Source: Ceratopteris richardii
Lineage: Eukaryota; Streptophyta; Polypodiopsida; Polypodiales; Pteridaceae
NCBI GenBank assembly: GCA_020310875.1
Contig: CM035431.1
Span: 15,605,767 to 15,669,766, forward strand
Length of the DNA stretch: 64,000 nucleotides
Direction: 5' to 3'
This document shows, piece after piece, positions 45,326 to 56,197 of the stretch (position 1 is its first letter; each line of letters opens with the position of its first letter). The notes under the pieces are model-generated. The model was not told the DNA's origin. It saw only the letters and a list, made by a program, of their open reading frames with translations, and ran no database searches. Position numbers and translations under genes: made by a program.

Positions 45326-46672
45326 CTAACTGTCAGTGAAGATAGTGGTGGCAGAATTCTGACCAACACCCAAATCAGCCATAAGGCGTCTGAGCCACAC
45401 ACACTCAACAGTAGCTGTGAAAGCTGCCCTATACTCAGCCTCACAACTAGAAGTGGCCAGAGTAGGCTGCTTCTTGATCAACCAAGATATACATGAGCTA
45501 CCAAGCATGAAGCAAAAGCCACTAGTGGACACACGAGTGTCACAACCAGTCCAATTAAAGTCAGAAAAAGCATGCAAATCTGGCGGTAGTGATCCCCCCT
45601 TGGGATAAAACAACCCAAGTAGCCGAGTACCACTCAAGTAGCGAAAGATGTGCTTAACCGCCTGCCAATGCTTGACTCCTGGGCAATGCATAAATCTGCT
45701 CATCTGTGAGACAACAAACTGAATATCTGGCCAAGTAATGCATAAGTAAATCAAGCATCCAATAGCCTCCTGATAGAGAACAACATCAAATGCACCTCCA
45801 ACATCATGAAGACTCAATTGTAAACCTATCTCCATAGGAGTAGCAATAGGCTTACAGTCTTCAAGGCCAAAACACTGCAATAATGTGTCAATATATTTCG
45901 TTTGACACAAAACCATTCCACCATCAACTTGCATAAATTGAATGCCCAAATAGTGATGCAAATGCCCCAAATCAGACATCTCAAATGAGGCATGCAAATC
46001 AGCCTTGAAATCAGCAATATGCTTCTCAATAGGACCAGTGAGCAGCATGTCGTCAACATAGACAACAATAATCATAAGCACATCATTAGCACGCTTAACA
46101 TATAAGGTGCTTTCAGTTGGACTATTCTCAAAACCATGTGCAACCAGATAGGCATGTATCTTCTCATACCAAGCACGTAGTGCTTGCTTTAAACCATATA
46201 ATGCCTTCTTTAACCTGCACACCTGGTTTTCATGCCCTTTCTGCACAAAGCCACGGGGCTGAAAAACATACACTTCTTCATGCAAGTCACCATTTAGAAA
46301 TGCTATTTTAATGTCCAACTGATGTACATTCCAACCATGATGGGCTGCAAGTGCACAAATGCTCTGAACAGTAGTCATACGGCATGTAGGTGCAAAGGTC
46401 TCATCAAAATCAATGCCTCTTTCCTGCGCATAACCCTTTGCAACAAGCCTAGCCTTGTACCTGTCAACTGTACAATCAGGTTTACGCTTCAGCTTGTATG
46501 CCCACTTAGTGCCAATGGCCTTCTTGCCATGAGGCAAGTCACATAAAGACCATGTACCATTCTTCATTATAGCATCATAATCAGATTGCATAGCAGCCAT
46601 CCAATTTTCTGAATTCTGTGCTTCATCAAAAGAAACAGGCTCATTCTCATCACAGAGACTAGATGCAGCCAT
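45326..46672 (-). CDS. Copia D reverse transcriptase and RNase H (448 residues)
   Basis: Residues 1-55 are the lead-in. RT blocks run from about residue 50 (GTKWAYKLKRKPD, FDETFAPTCRMTT, HQLDIKIAFLNGDLHEEVY) to the active site VVYVDDMLLTG near residue 214. The connection follows (LIYLCITWPDIQFVVSQMSR, HIFRYLSGTRLLG). RNase H follows, with acidic residues in LHAFSDFNWTGCD, SCEAEYRAAF and IFTDS, the last at the end of the frame. It copies element RNA and removes the RNA strand. The frame is long and well kept. It belongs to a fossil copy. Confidence 0.9.
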   Translation of the reverse strand: MAASSLCDENEPVSFDEAQNSENWMAAMQSDYDAIMKNGTWSLCDLPHGKKAIGTKWAYKLKRKPDCTVDRYKARLVAKGYAQERGIDFDETFAPTCRMTTVQSICALAAHHGWNVHQLDIKIAFLNGDLHEEVYVFQPRGFVQKGHENQVCRLKKALYGLKQALRAWYEKIHAYLVAHGFENSPTESTLYVKRANDVLMIIVVYVDDMLLTGPIEKHIADFKADLHASFEMSDLGHLHHYLGIQFMQVDGGMVLCQTKYIDTLLQCFGLEDCKPIATPMEIGLQLSLHDVGGAFDVVLYQEAIGCLIYLCITWPDIQFVVSQMSRFMHCPGVKHWQAVKHIFRYLSGTRLLGLFYPKGGSLPPDLHAFSDFNWTGCDTRVSTSGFCFMLGSSCISWLIKKQPTLATSSCEAEYRAAFTATVECVWLRRLMADLGVGQNSATTIFTDS

Positions 46673-46900
46673 AGCATAGCAATCTGATGCAAAGGAGGCA
46701 CTATGAGAGCCTAACGACTACGATATGATAAAGGTGCATCTAATTTGCTGTCACCCGAAGTCTGCACTAGCCATTTTGGCATAGTTTTTGCCTGCTCAAT
46801 ATCAGCTCTCTCATCAACAAGTGCATCATGTAAATTTGCATCAGAAATGGAATGATCTGCATCATCATATGAAACCTGCAAAGGCTGAGAAGTTGCCTCA

Positions 46901-47287
46901 TTAGGACCAACACGACTGTCCACCTATAAAAAGAGGCATCAAAGTATCATACATGCCTTTGGAGCTAACAGATGTCTCCTTAGTACATGAAAGCAATGGC
47001 TGAATAGCATCTTCCACAAAGACAACATCACGGCTAACCAGAATGCGTTTAGTCTCTGGATGATAGAGACGATAGCCTTTACTTTCAGAACTGTACCCAA
47101 CAAAAATACATTTTACTGCCTTATCATCCAATTTTCTGCGATGTTGTTCAGGCACTAAAGCATATGCCAAACAACCAAAAACACGCAGATCAGCAACAGA
47201 TGGCTTGCGGTCATGCCAAGCCTCATATGGAGTGATAGATTGCAGCACTTTAGTGGGACACCTGTTCAATACATATGCTGCACACAT
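46901..47287 (-). CDS. Copia D integrase C-terminal part (128 residues)
   Basis: The frame carries the end of the integrase core (AAYVLNRCPTKVLQSITPYEAW) and the typical Copia block LRVFGCLAYALVPEQ, then KCIFVGYSSESKGYRLYHPE and VSRDVVFVEDA. These mark the region between integrase and reverse transcriptase. The same blocks are found at 24174-23695 in Copia C and 58157-58393 in the E2 copy. Confidence 0.85.
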   Translation of the reverse strand: MCAAYVLNRCPTKVLQSITPYEAWHDRKPSVADLRVFGCLAYALVPEQHRRKLDDKAVKCIFVGYSSESKGYRLYHPETKRILVSRDVVFVEDAIQPLLSCTKETSVSSKGMYDTLMPLFIGGQSCWS

Positions 47288-47320
47288 GACCGCCTCAAGC
47301 CGGAAACTATGTGGTAAAGC

Positions 47321-49066
47321 CTAGCTCTTGACCATGCACCTCGCCATCTCCATGAGTGACCTTTTCTTTCGTTCAGCAACTCCATTCTGTTGAGGTGTAT
47401 ATGGCATTGTACACTGGTGTTTTATCCCACGTTTAGCCAAAAATGCATTAAAATCAGAAGACATATATTTCCCCCCTCGATCAGAACGGAGGGTGCCCAT
47501 TTTACATGCTGACAGATTTTTAGCCAAAACCAAAAATTGTTTAAAGCACATGAACACTTCGGACTTTGCTTTGAGTGGATATACCCATGCATGCCTGGAA
47601 AAATCATCAATGAAAGTCACAAAGTAAAGGTAATTTCCAAAAGAGGGTCTCTGCATAGGACCAAAGACATCACTATGTACAAGCTGCAATTTCTGTGTAG
47701 CCTGAATTGAAACATCTTTTGGAAAGGAGGAACACTGCATTTTGCCCAAAATAGAGCCTTCACAAACATGTTTTTCAGGTGCCTCAAGTTTGGGCAACGA
47801 GGACACCATTTCAGATTTCTGTAGGCATAGCAAACTAGCAAAATTCAGAGGACCAAAGCGTGCATGCCAAAGCTTTGCATCTGACAAAGCCTGTGAATCA
47901 TTTACTGTTACTGCACATGCCAAATCATTTACAGATCTTTCATAGTCTATGAGCTTATAGAGCCCACGACATAAAATGCTAGAAGCAATAATCACATCGC
48001 CATTTGACAGATCATGAACTGTACACCTGTCGTCAACAAATTTCACAACCACGCCAATCTTGGCTAATGCAGAAACTGATAACAGGTTCTTTTTGATCCC
48101 TGGCACAAGTAAAGCATCTGACAAAGTGAAAGAACTACCATCAGCAGTAGTCAAAATGATCTTACCAACTCCCATAACACGATAAGAGGAGTTGTTGGCG
48201 CATGTAACAGTATTCCTTGTAGGGGCAGGCTCGAGTGAAGAGAAGAAACTGTGCTGCGAGGTAATATGTTTGGTTGCCCCACTGTCAAAATACCAAATAT
48301 CTGAGTCTATTGCAGACATGCACTGCTCATGAGAAGATGGGTCAAAACTGCAGATAGTAGTAAACACCCATTCTTCTTCCTCCACAAGATTTGCAGACTC
48401 TATTTTTGGTGTAGAGGCCTCTCCAACAACCATTCCAGCCTCTTTCTTCTTTGCCTCTTTAGCAGCCAATTTTGGACAGTTCTTTATGACATGATCATTC
48501 CCTTTACAGTACTTACAAAACAATTTCTGCTTTTCTGATTTCTTCTCATCTTTATCTTCCTTCTTTGAATATGCAGAATTAGCAGATATCCGCTTACTAG
48601 TTGAAGAGCTCCATTTTCCTTTGCCCTTCTGACTAGCTGGGAAAGCTTGATTTGCAACTCGCATAATGGACCTGTTCTGCCTGGACTGATCTTCCTGCAA
48701 CAAAACAGAGACTAACTCCTCAAATGATAAGGCATTCAGATCGCCTTTCATCATCAAACGAAGAGTAGAAGCAAAACTCTGATATGAATCAGGAAGACCA
48801 TTCAGAACGGTCTGCATAAGTGAGTTATCTGGTATAACCTGATCAACAGAAATCAATTGTTCCTTCACGTCTTTGATCTTCATTAGGAAACTATCCATAG
48901 AATCACCTTCATTCATGTGCTCACTCTCCAACTGTTTTCGGAGGTAAGCAACACGAGCTTCATTCCTAGCTTGGTACAATGTGGTAAGTGTATCCCAAGC
49001 ATTCTTAGTTGTTTTGCAAGAGCGAATGTGAGGAATAATGGCACGTTTGATAGACAAAGCTATCAA
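47321..49066 (-). CDS. Copia D gag, protease and integrase core (581 residues)
   Basis: The order is gag of the UBN2 type (residues 1-130), a serine- and lysine-rich linker and the CCHC knuckle CKYCKGNDHVIKNC near residue 185-198. Protease with YFDSGATKHIT follows near 258-268. The pre-integrase zinc region has KLWHARFGPLNFASLLCL near 400-420. The integrase core has its D, D and E residues in LVHSDVFGPM, LRSDRGGKYMS and QQNGVAERKKR. More gag lies upstream on the same strand and probably starts at 49372 (VFRMLAVEDKLDGTNYPLW). Copia makes one Gag-Pol polyprotein that protease cuts. This is the longest open frame in the window. Confidence 0.9.
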   Translation of the reverse strand: MIALSIKRAIIPHIRSCKTTKNAWDTLTTLYQARNEARVAYLRKQLESEHMNEGDSMDSFLMKIKDVKEQLISVDQVIPDNSLMQTVLNGLPDSYQSFASTLRLMMKGDLNALSFEELVSVLLQEDQSRQNRSIMRVANQAFPASQKGKGKWSSSTSKRISANSAYSKKEDKDEKKSEKQKLFCKYCKGNDHVIKNCPKLAAKEAKKKEAGMVVGEASTPKIESANLVEEEEWVFTTICSFDPSSHEQCMSAIDSDIWYFDSGATKHITSQHSFFSSLEPAPTRNTVTCANNSSYRVMGVGKIILTTADGSSFTLSDALLVPGIKKNLLSVSALAKIGVVVKFVDDRCTVHDLSNGDVIIASSILCRGLYKLIDYERSVNDLACAVTVNDSQALSDAKLWHARFGPLNFASLLCLQKSEMVSSLPKLEAPEKHVCEGSILGKMQCSSFPKDVSIQATQKLQLVHSDVFGPMQRPSFGNYLYFVTFIDDFSRHAWVYPLKAKSEVFMCFKQFLVLAKNLSACKMGTLRSDRGGKYMSSDFNAFLAKRGIKHQCTMPYTPQQNGVAERKKRSLMEMARCMVKS

Positions 49067-49634
49067 TGCATGTGCCTGGGCATCTCTTCCATCCTAGTGA
49101 ATCTACTCTGCAGTAGGTGCAGCAGAAACAACAGCACGAACAAGAATCTACAGAATATCATCTTCGACACCATCTTCATCAGCTCCAATACCTGTATTTG
49201 CAGTACTTGTAGTTAGAGGTGTAACAGGTCGTCTTTCAACACCCTACACAATGTTCCACAATCCTTTTGCAACCAATACATGTCGCATCATATAAGCCCA
49301 TAATGGGTAGTTGGTACCATCCAACTTATCCTCAACAGCCAACATACGGAATACATCAGTGCTTTCAGGCATGGCTAGTGACTAAAATACCTTGATGCAG
49401 AAAATTGACTGTATCTCAAAAAGTTTATCAGAATTGCCCACACGAGTTCTGCTAGACTTGTAGCAGACTTCGAGATGCTTAAATTGGCGAACAGAAACTG
49501 GTATATACCTTTGGCACAAAAAGACGAAATAGCCTACACAAGCGCTACGATAGTGTGTTCGAAGGCGGAAACAAGCTCAGATTCTGAGACTGCAAATGGA
49601 GCAGTGTCGACAGTGCCCTAGATGAAGGGACGAC

Positions 49635-49648
49635 CTGCTCTGATACCA
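49635..49648 (-). other. Primer-binding site of Copia D (tRNA-Met type)
   Basis: ctgctctgatacca is the reverse complement of TGGTATCAGAGCAG. It lies two bases inside the right-hand (5') LTR, the standard place and sequence for Copia priming. Confidence 0.95.
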
Positions 49649-49650
49649 AT

Positions 49651-49880
49651 TGTTGGAGTTAGACGTCTGCGGAAGCACGCAAACAACACAAGGAAGAAGA
49701 AGAAGCTTGGAGCACAACACACAATACTGAATGTATTACTAGAGAATGTACAAAGATAAGTAGCCCATCAGGGCAATAGGCATATAGACAAGCCGGGGGA
49801 AAAAAACCTCCTAAAGAGGGAAAAAAGTGCTCTAGCAGAGCTAGAGTGTTCACACACATCACTACCTAAATATATCAACA
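49651..49880 (-). mobile_element. 5' LTR of Copia D
   Basis: 230 bp with ends TGTTGG/CAACA. It carries the same body as 44957-45187 and is followed by the GTACA duplication at 49881-49885. Confidence 0.9.
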
Positions 49881-49885
49881 GTACA
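49881..49885 (+). repeat. Target-site duplication of Copia D, right
   Basis: GTACA directly after the right LTR, identical to 44952-44956. Confidence 0.9.
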
Positions 49886-50016
49886 TAGGGTGTCTAACAC
49901 ATCCATTGGAATCTAAAAGGGCCCAACATATTCATGGAGTTCATTTGGCTGGTGTAGATCAAGGATTTTGCAGCACCACTTCATCTTCAAGCACATATCT
50001 ATCCATCTCTCCACAG

Positions 50017-50028
50017 TGGTATCAGGTC
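50017..50028 (+). other. Primer-binding site of Copia E1
   Basis: The tggtatcaggtc stretch resembles the tRNA-Met-type site TGGTATCAGAGC and stands just after the LTR end. The E2 copy has the exact form at 56173. Confidence 0.8.
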
Positions 50029-50032
50029 AAAG

Positions 50033-50690
50033 ATGGCAAATGGATTTCCTTCATCAATTGACAAATTTGATAGAGGTAATTACTCAGCTTGGTCATTAAG
50101 GATGGAAGCTTATCTCCAAGGTAGAAGTTTATATGGCCATGTGACTGGAGATGAAGTTATGCCAAGTTTTAGGAACAAAAGTCAACCAATACAAGAATAC
50201 CAAGAAAGATTGAGCACATGGTGCTCCAAGGATGCACTTGCAAGGTCTTACCTCCTTAACTGTATCTCATATTTTTTGTTGCCTCACATTAGAAAGTGTA
50301 AGACATCTCAGGAAGTGTGGTATCACTTGAAGCCTTCTTCTCTTCAAGTACTAAAGCTAGGAGGCATCAACTATGGCTGGATTTCACAACTCTCAAGAAA
50401 TCTCCCAAACAAAATGTAATTGATTTTGTCACAAAGCTCAAGGACATAGCAGATTAGTTGGGAAGCATTGGAGAGGTAATAGATGAAGAGCAAATTGTAA
50501 GGTAGGTCATCAATGGATTGAAAGCAGATGACAATTGGGAAGCATTCACCACAGCTATGGATTTGTACATGGGCATGCATGTACCTGATTTCAATACACT
50601 GACAATTACTCACTCAAGAGGCAAAGCTTATAAAAAATGGAGAAGGATCTAAAGGTAATCAATCTTCAGCTTCATTACATCCTGCTGCAA
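50033..50690 (+). pseudogene. Copia E1 gag, partial
   Basis: The first frame (50033-50419) begins MANGFPSSIDKFDRGNYSAW, the usual Copia gag N-terminus with a start shortly after the primer-binding site. It matches the gag of the E2 copy at 56198-56700 (FPSSIDKLD, LQGRNLYGYIDGDEVMPSF). Later gag blocks are readable to about 50640 (NGLKADDNWEAFTTAMDLYM). It is broken. Confidence 0.85.
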
Positions 50691-50697
50691 ACCCAAT

Positions 50698-50890
50698 CTA
50701 CCATGCAAAGAACAAGCACATAGAAGTGCACTATCACTATGTGATAGAGAAGATCACAAGAAAGGAAATTGAGTTGTCATATGTATCTACTCATCAACAA
50801 TGTGCAGGCATGATGACCAAGGCATTGAATAGTGTTAAATTAAACAAGCTCGAAGCAATGATTGGATTACACGAAGTATTGAAGATCTGA
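50698..50890 (+). pseudogene. Copia RNase H end, fragment
   Basis: The plus strand reads KNKHIEVHYHYVIEKITRKE, then IELSYVSTHQQCAGMMTKAL and NKLEAMIGL. This is the usual closing block of Copia RNase H. It sits directly after the E1 gag part. Its sequence differs from the matching block of the E2 copy (KHIEVRYHFMREKVLAGDIN), so a different family may be joined here. Confidence 0.75.
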
Positions 50891-51499
50891 AGAACTCAAG
50901 CATCGTAGGCCTGATGGGGAGTTTTTGGTGCAAGGATCAAGCCTAGGAGCTTGTTTGAAGCTCATGTGATTTCTCACTTATTGTTTGGATTCACATATGG
51001 TTGGAAATTTCAAAGGTTAAAGCTTGTATACTATCTTAGTAAAACCTAAAAGCAAAATAGAAATGAATCTTGTGATTTAAGAGAGCCAAAATTCATGATT
51101 TGATTTTGAATTTAAATTTATATTGGTCCTAACAATTAGGAATACCTTTTAGCTAAAATTTTGAATGACTTTTAGGTACAAAATTATCTATAATCTCTAC
51201 CTCTATAGTCATGGTGTAGTAGAGCTTTATAGAGTGATTAGTTGATATCTTGAGCACAGATTGTACTTTCTTGAAGTGAGAAAAGTCATCCACAAATCGT
51301 TTGTATCATATGTGCAATATCAATACACATTATGATTCATATCTACTAATTTCTCCTTCTCTATTTATTGTTGTAGTACTTTGGGTTACTCAGTCACCTT
51401 CTTTGAGTCATTTCTCAATGCCTAGTAGATATTCAATCTCTAATATATCCCTTGGATCACTTACATATAACTATTATGAGCTTGCATACAAAGTTTCAT
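50891..51499 (+). other. Possible 3' LTR remnant after the RNase H fragment
   Basis: The stretch follows a purine-rich tgatggggag, the usual place for a 3' LTR. Parts such as ttgattttgaatttaaattt and gagctttatagagtg faintly resemble the U3 of Copia E LTRs. No clear ends were found. It stops where the Gypsy F LTR begins at 51500. Confidence 0.4.
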
Positions 51500-53930
51500 T
51501 GTAGCCCATGCATGAACACCGCCTCCTTTACTTGTCAATCTGTAGAGAGGTGAGGAGGATATGAAGATCATGAGCAATTGTGGCAAGGAAATGTGAGTGA
51601 CAAGCACATACATGCACACAAACACACACAAGGAAAGATAGAAAAGATAGGAACAATGAAAACTTGATTACACTCTTCAAGTAGCTCTTTCTCTAACTTG
51701 TTAACCTAAAAAATGAGCTCTCTAGCTCTTTTTATAGTTTTTCGACTAGTTTTGGCCGGTTTCAAACCTAGTGTCTAGCCTAGTTAAAAATTAGGTTCCA
51801 AGGCTTATTTGAAGGCTCAAACCCTGAAGGTTGAACACTTAAAAGTCATGAAAGCTGGTACATAGAAGTATCTAATATTCCTCAAGCTCGAGCACTCATC
51901 AACTTGAACAAAATGGAGTTGCAAAAATGTGAAATTATATTTACAATGGTTTTCAGTGATCAAAATCACTTTTTCTATAGGGGTTTCTTCTAAAAATTTG
52001 ATATATACTTCTTGGAGCTCCCTACGTGCTCCCTCTTTGTGTGTGTCCACTTCTTTGACATGTTCCCAACCTTGTGCTTGACCTTGAGTGTCAACACCCC
52101 ACTCCCCCCTTGAGTTTGTCATCCCAGATAGACCCTTGTTGGAGCGGGTGTATTGTCCATCATGTATCAACAAGAGCAATTTTTATTCCAAATGTAAAGG
52201 GGTAGTTTTCCTCTTTCATGTTTTGAGTGCTAGCTTTTGCAAGTTTTAGCCGCGGATGTTTTGCTTTTCATTTTGCCACTGCTAGCCTTTGCAAGTTTTA
52301 GTCCCTTTATATGTTATGTACTTCCTTCTTGGATTCCAACATGATGGTATAATTGTGAGCTTTCAAAAATCTCTACTTGCTCAAAAGAGGGTGTTAATGT
52401 TGATTTTGAGTAGCTCTCAGCTATGAATTGCTTCATAGGTATTGATGTTGTAACCTTGACATCCTCCGGATCTTTCAAACATGGGCTTCATAGTTATCAT
52501 GCCAAGTACTCGAAATCCATAATGAATGATGGTTAAGTGTGTTAAAGCATGGGTTGAAGACAATATGTGCCTTGTGCATAGCCTCATAATGTGGCCCTAT
52601 GCATGCTTACTTGGTGAATGCATTGTAAGTAAGTATGGTGCAAAAAATCGGGTCTTGAGCTAAGTGCTCAAGGACATGGTGACAAAGATGTTTCCTAATC
52701 TATCGTTGGTGTAGTAGTGCCAAAGTAGGGGATTCTTACCATGGTGAAAGGTCGATTGATGTTCATCTCTTTGTGTTGTACTCCCATCATGGTGATTTTC
52801 TATTGGCTTATTCTTTCATTGTTGATGGATGTCCTTGTTGATGGTTCACTGATGAGATTCTTCAAGCACATGGTCTTGTTCGTCCTCTTTTTTTTTTTCA
52901 TTTTTCCCTTTTTACTTTTTTTTAAGGAATAGTGTCACAAAACAAGAAGAAAATGGTTAGTACCAATAAAATAGTTTACATATGTCAAATGTGTCTCATG
53001 CACCTAGGACTCTCAACTATGTCTATGCATGGACTTGTTATGTGGCCCTATATTAATGCATACTATGGAAATGCATGAAGAGAATGGTGCAAAAGACAGA
53101 GTTATGCAAAGGGCACATGGTTTTTGCACATCGAGGTTCCTAATGTTACTTGTAGAGGTTGATGCAATCTTTGTTTGGCGGTATCCATTGGATCTCAAAA
53201 TGATGTAATCAATTGATGGTTAATTGACAACTAATCATTTCTCCTTATAGATATCCATTTTAGAATAGTGTTCGGCTACATACAGAGTGCTTTTGGCTTC
53301 TCCATCTTTGGATTGTTTCTTAAATTTTGTATCCTTCTTGGTTGGCTCCTTCGTTCTATGGGGCTGTAGGTGCTTTTAGCTTTTGAATCCATACCCTTCT
53401 TGATTGTCATCTTACTATTTTTGAAGAGGTGAGTTGATCTTCGTTTGATCTCTATGATTGATTCTGACCCTTGCCTCTCCTTGGCTTCTTTGTTGAGATT
53501 TATCTCATGAGGGAGAGCATAGGGTTTGTTTATGTAAGAGTTCCTTGGGTACCCACATGTGTAACCACTCTTCTTGATTTTTTCATACTAGTTTCTTGTG
53601 GATACCTTGTGGTTGAGTTTGTCGTAGTTGCTTGGTTCTTCTTTTGGAATGGTTGTCTTCCCTAGATGGGAATTGTTGGGGCAAAGCTGATGGTTGCTTG
53701 CCTTTCATCAACCATATTTGTTTGTCCTTGAAATTTGGTTCAATTTTCGTCGTTCTGTGTGAGGAGCGAGGTTGTGTAGTAGCTTTTGTCATTGAGGTGT
53801 CCTCCTTCTTTCCATTTGGCTACAGTTGTCCTCCTCATTTGTGAAAAATTGATTCCTCCAATTGTGATGTTGATATTTTTGGAAGAGAAGGGCATTCTAG
53901 AACTTGCATGACCTACCCTTCGCTAGATGA
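51500..53930 (-). mobile_element. Gypsy family F, 3' part with 3' LTR, copy F2, broken
   Basis: The 3' LTR is 51500-52096 (597 bp, TGTTGACA...GGCTACA on the minus strand) with a TATA-like box near 51728-51736. A purine tract (aggggggagtgggg) lies directly inside it. The long 3' non-coding region to its right aligns piecewise with 61040-62000 on the plus strand (for example 52735-52830 with 61340-61440, and 53450-53560 with 61040-61160). F2 also carries an extra stretch near 52930-53330 that partly repeats its own sequence. No coding domain is readable. It is old. Confidence 0.8.
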
Positions 53931-54129
53931 GGAATGGTGCACATTGGAATCTATAGTGCCTGCAAATTGTAGGGTACTAGAATCAAAAGGGCCCTTGACT
54001 TCCAACTCAACTATTAGGCATTTCTTATTAACCCAGAATTAAAGAGATCCTATTGGCAATACATCCGACGGTAGTCAAAGGCATTGATGCATGAGTTTAT
54101 ACATACAAAAATAGGTATATGGATGTCGC

Positions 54130-54895
54130 AAAGGCAAATATGCCTTGAATATGCTCCAAAAATATGGTCTAGCTGATTGTAAGCCAATTTCTATGCCATT
54201 AGATCAAAAATTGAAGTTGGATACTACATCAGGTCAAGCATTGGAAAATGCTATTATGTACAGAAAAACTATGGGAAGTTTGATATATCTTACAATTGCA
54301 AGGCCTGATCTAAGCTACACTCTTGGAATTGAAAGTCAATTCATCAAGAAGCCACATTTAGATGGTCTGGGGCATACTCTACATCATGTGAGTGCTACTT
54401 TGGATTATGCATTGTTTTATGAAGCTGATGTGAATTTGCAAGTTCATGGATACACCGATGCAGATAAGGCTAGTAGCATTCCAAATAGAAGATCTACTAG
54501 TGGCTTTATATTATCACTTGGGAGTGGAGCTATTACATGGAGCAATAAAAGGCAAGCCATTGTTGCTTTTTCGAGTAAAGAGGTTGTGTATAGATGTGCT
54601 ACAATGGTAGCGTGTGAGGCATCATGGTTAGAGATGCTATTTGCAGATTTAGGTGTGGAAGTGCAAGAGCCTATCACCATCTAATGTGATATTCTTAGCA
54701 GCAGACAGTCAGAATGAAATCCAATTTTTCATGCTAGAACAAAGCATATTGAGGTACGTTATCACTTCATGAGAGAGAAGGTATTGGCAGGTGATATTAA
54801 TCTTGTTTATGTGAGATCCAATGAGTGCGTTATTGATATTTTCCCTAAAGCACTTGGATTATAGAAGTTGAAGAAGTTTCTCTTGCTTCATTGTC
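54130..54895 (+). pseudogene. Copia E2 RT end and RNase H, broken
   Basis: The frame 54145-54684 (179 residues) begins in the last part of RT (GLADCKPISMPLDQK, SLIYLTIARPDLSYT). It continues into RNase H with VHGYTDADKASSI, TSGFILSLGSGAITWSNKRQ and CATMVACEASWLEML. The closing block (KHIEVRYHFMREKV) follows to about 54840. The E-type LTR starts a few bases later at 54901, so this is the 3' coding end of an E element. Confidence 0.85.
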
Positions 54896-54900
54896 ACCTC

Positions 54901-56171
54901 TATTGGAACAAGTCCATGGCAAGTCCAAGTGATGGCTTGAGTCATCAAAAGACCTAGAGACTTGAAGGAAATGTCTTATCTTTATAAATTTCACTTGTGA
55001 AATACCTCTTGTAATTTTTGAAGTCTTTACTTGATGTAAAAGTAAAAGGAATCTAAAGTGGTTGAGTCCACTTGATGAAAAAAGAAAAGAGAAGCCACAA
55101 ATTTTTTATTGAAGGTAGTTGGAGAATAAAATCAATTACAAAAAGATTGGAGAGCGATTTTAGGTGAGATTCAAATTCAAATTTGGGCTCCAAATATCAC
55201 TATAAATACATGACCTTCTAGTCACATTTCTTAAACCTTCAAGAGCAGAGCTTTATGCCATATCAAAGTGTGGGTTCAAGGCACACATAAGTATTAGTAA
55301 GTCCATTGTACTTTACAATCATTACATTGATTTTCATGATCATTTGAGTTCATATCTTTATGCTTTTGTGAGTATACTATTCACTGCCATATCTTTGAGT
55401 TTTCTTGGTCAGATTGTAGAGATGATTTCTTTGATCTTGGTCCATCATTTTCAATGATTTGAATTGGTAACGTTTTCTCCTTACGTCTACTACATGCACA
55501 TTAAATTTCATTTGAATGAGGTTTTTCAGTCGTGAGATATGCTCATTTGAAGTTGACTATATCTCTTGATTCTCTACTTCTTTGTCATCACTCCATCAGA
55601 AGAGTCATTTTCTTAGAACTTCTTCTTAGTGTGTACTTCATCCTTTTCCATGATTCAAAGCTTGATAGAATCCACATATTGTCTAGTATATGGCTACAAA
55701 ATTCCATAAGCATTGGAGTTTTGAATCTTGAGATATTAACATTTCTCTGCTCATGGGTCTGAGTACTACTAAAGCCCGTGAAAATCGGGGTGATGCTACA
55801 ACTTGCCAAACACTTTTCTCTTTATGTAGTCCATCATTTTTTTTATGAAATAACTCTTGATTGTTAGCTTACTAAGTTAATAAGAGTTCCCCAAAAGGAA
55901 TCAAATCAACTGTTGGTGTGGCCAGAGAATTGCTGAAAACACTAGACATGTGTATGAACATAAATAGGTTTTTTATCTTGAATCTACTCCAACTTATCTG
56001 TTTTAATTCATATTTTTGAGAGTGATCTTCCAGGGTATATAGGGTGTCTAATACATTCTCTAGAAAGCTAAAAAGGCCCACTACATATCCCTAGAGTTTA
56101 TTTGGCTGGTGTAGTGCAAAGTTTTTGCAGCACCACTTCATCTTCTCCTAGTTCAAATCCATCTCTTCACA
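54901..56171 (+). mobile_element. LTR of Copia family E (1,271 bp), flanked by coding parts on both sides
   Basis: It runs from TATTGGAACAAG to TCTTCACA, followed at once by a perfect tRNA-Met-type primer-binding site. It aligns with the split E1 LTR. RT/RNase H lies to its left and gag to its right, so it is a 3' LTR for the left part and a 5' LTR for the right part. This is the mark of a tandem or recombined copy. Confidence 0.85.
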
Positions 56172-56172
56172 G

Positions 56173-56184
56173 TGGTATCAGAGC
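56173..56184 (+). other. Primer-binding site, Copia E2
   Basis: TGGTATCAGAGC, exactly the standard Copia tRNA-Met-type site, one base after the LTR end. Confidence 0.95.
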
Positions 56185-56197
56185 AAGGTTGGACAAC

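Larger units (their letters stand above)
44957..49880 (-). mobile_element. Copia D, nearly complete 4.9-kb Ty1/Copia with two LTRs
   Basis: This is the best-preserved element in the window. The LTRs are 44957-45187 (231 bp) and 49651-49880 (230 bp), both TGTTGG...CAACA. They are flanked by GTACA duplications and inserted in the E1 LTR. All Copia parts are present in order on the minus strand: primer-binding site, gag, zinc knuckle, protease, integrase, reverse transcriptase, RNase H, purine tract. The two LTRs differ at about 14 sites out of 230 plus two short length changes, roughly 6%. The age is therefore some millions of years or more, depending on the rate used. It looks nearly whole, with about five breaks. 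Confidence 0.95.
43998..50015 (+). mobile_element. 5' LTR of Copia family E, copy E1, split by Copia D
   Basis: Removing Copia D (44957-49880) and one GTACA copy leaves an LTR of about 1.09 kb, from TATTGGAACAA to TCCACA. It aligns along its length with the E2 LTR at 54901-56171. The junction sequence at the D insertion (ggtaca, tagggtgtct) matches the uninterrupted E2 sequence (ggtata, tagggtgtct). The tRNA-Met-type primer-binding site follows at 50017. Confidence 0.85.
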
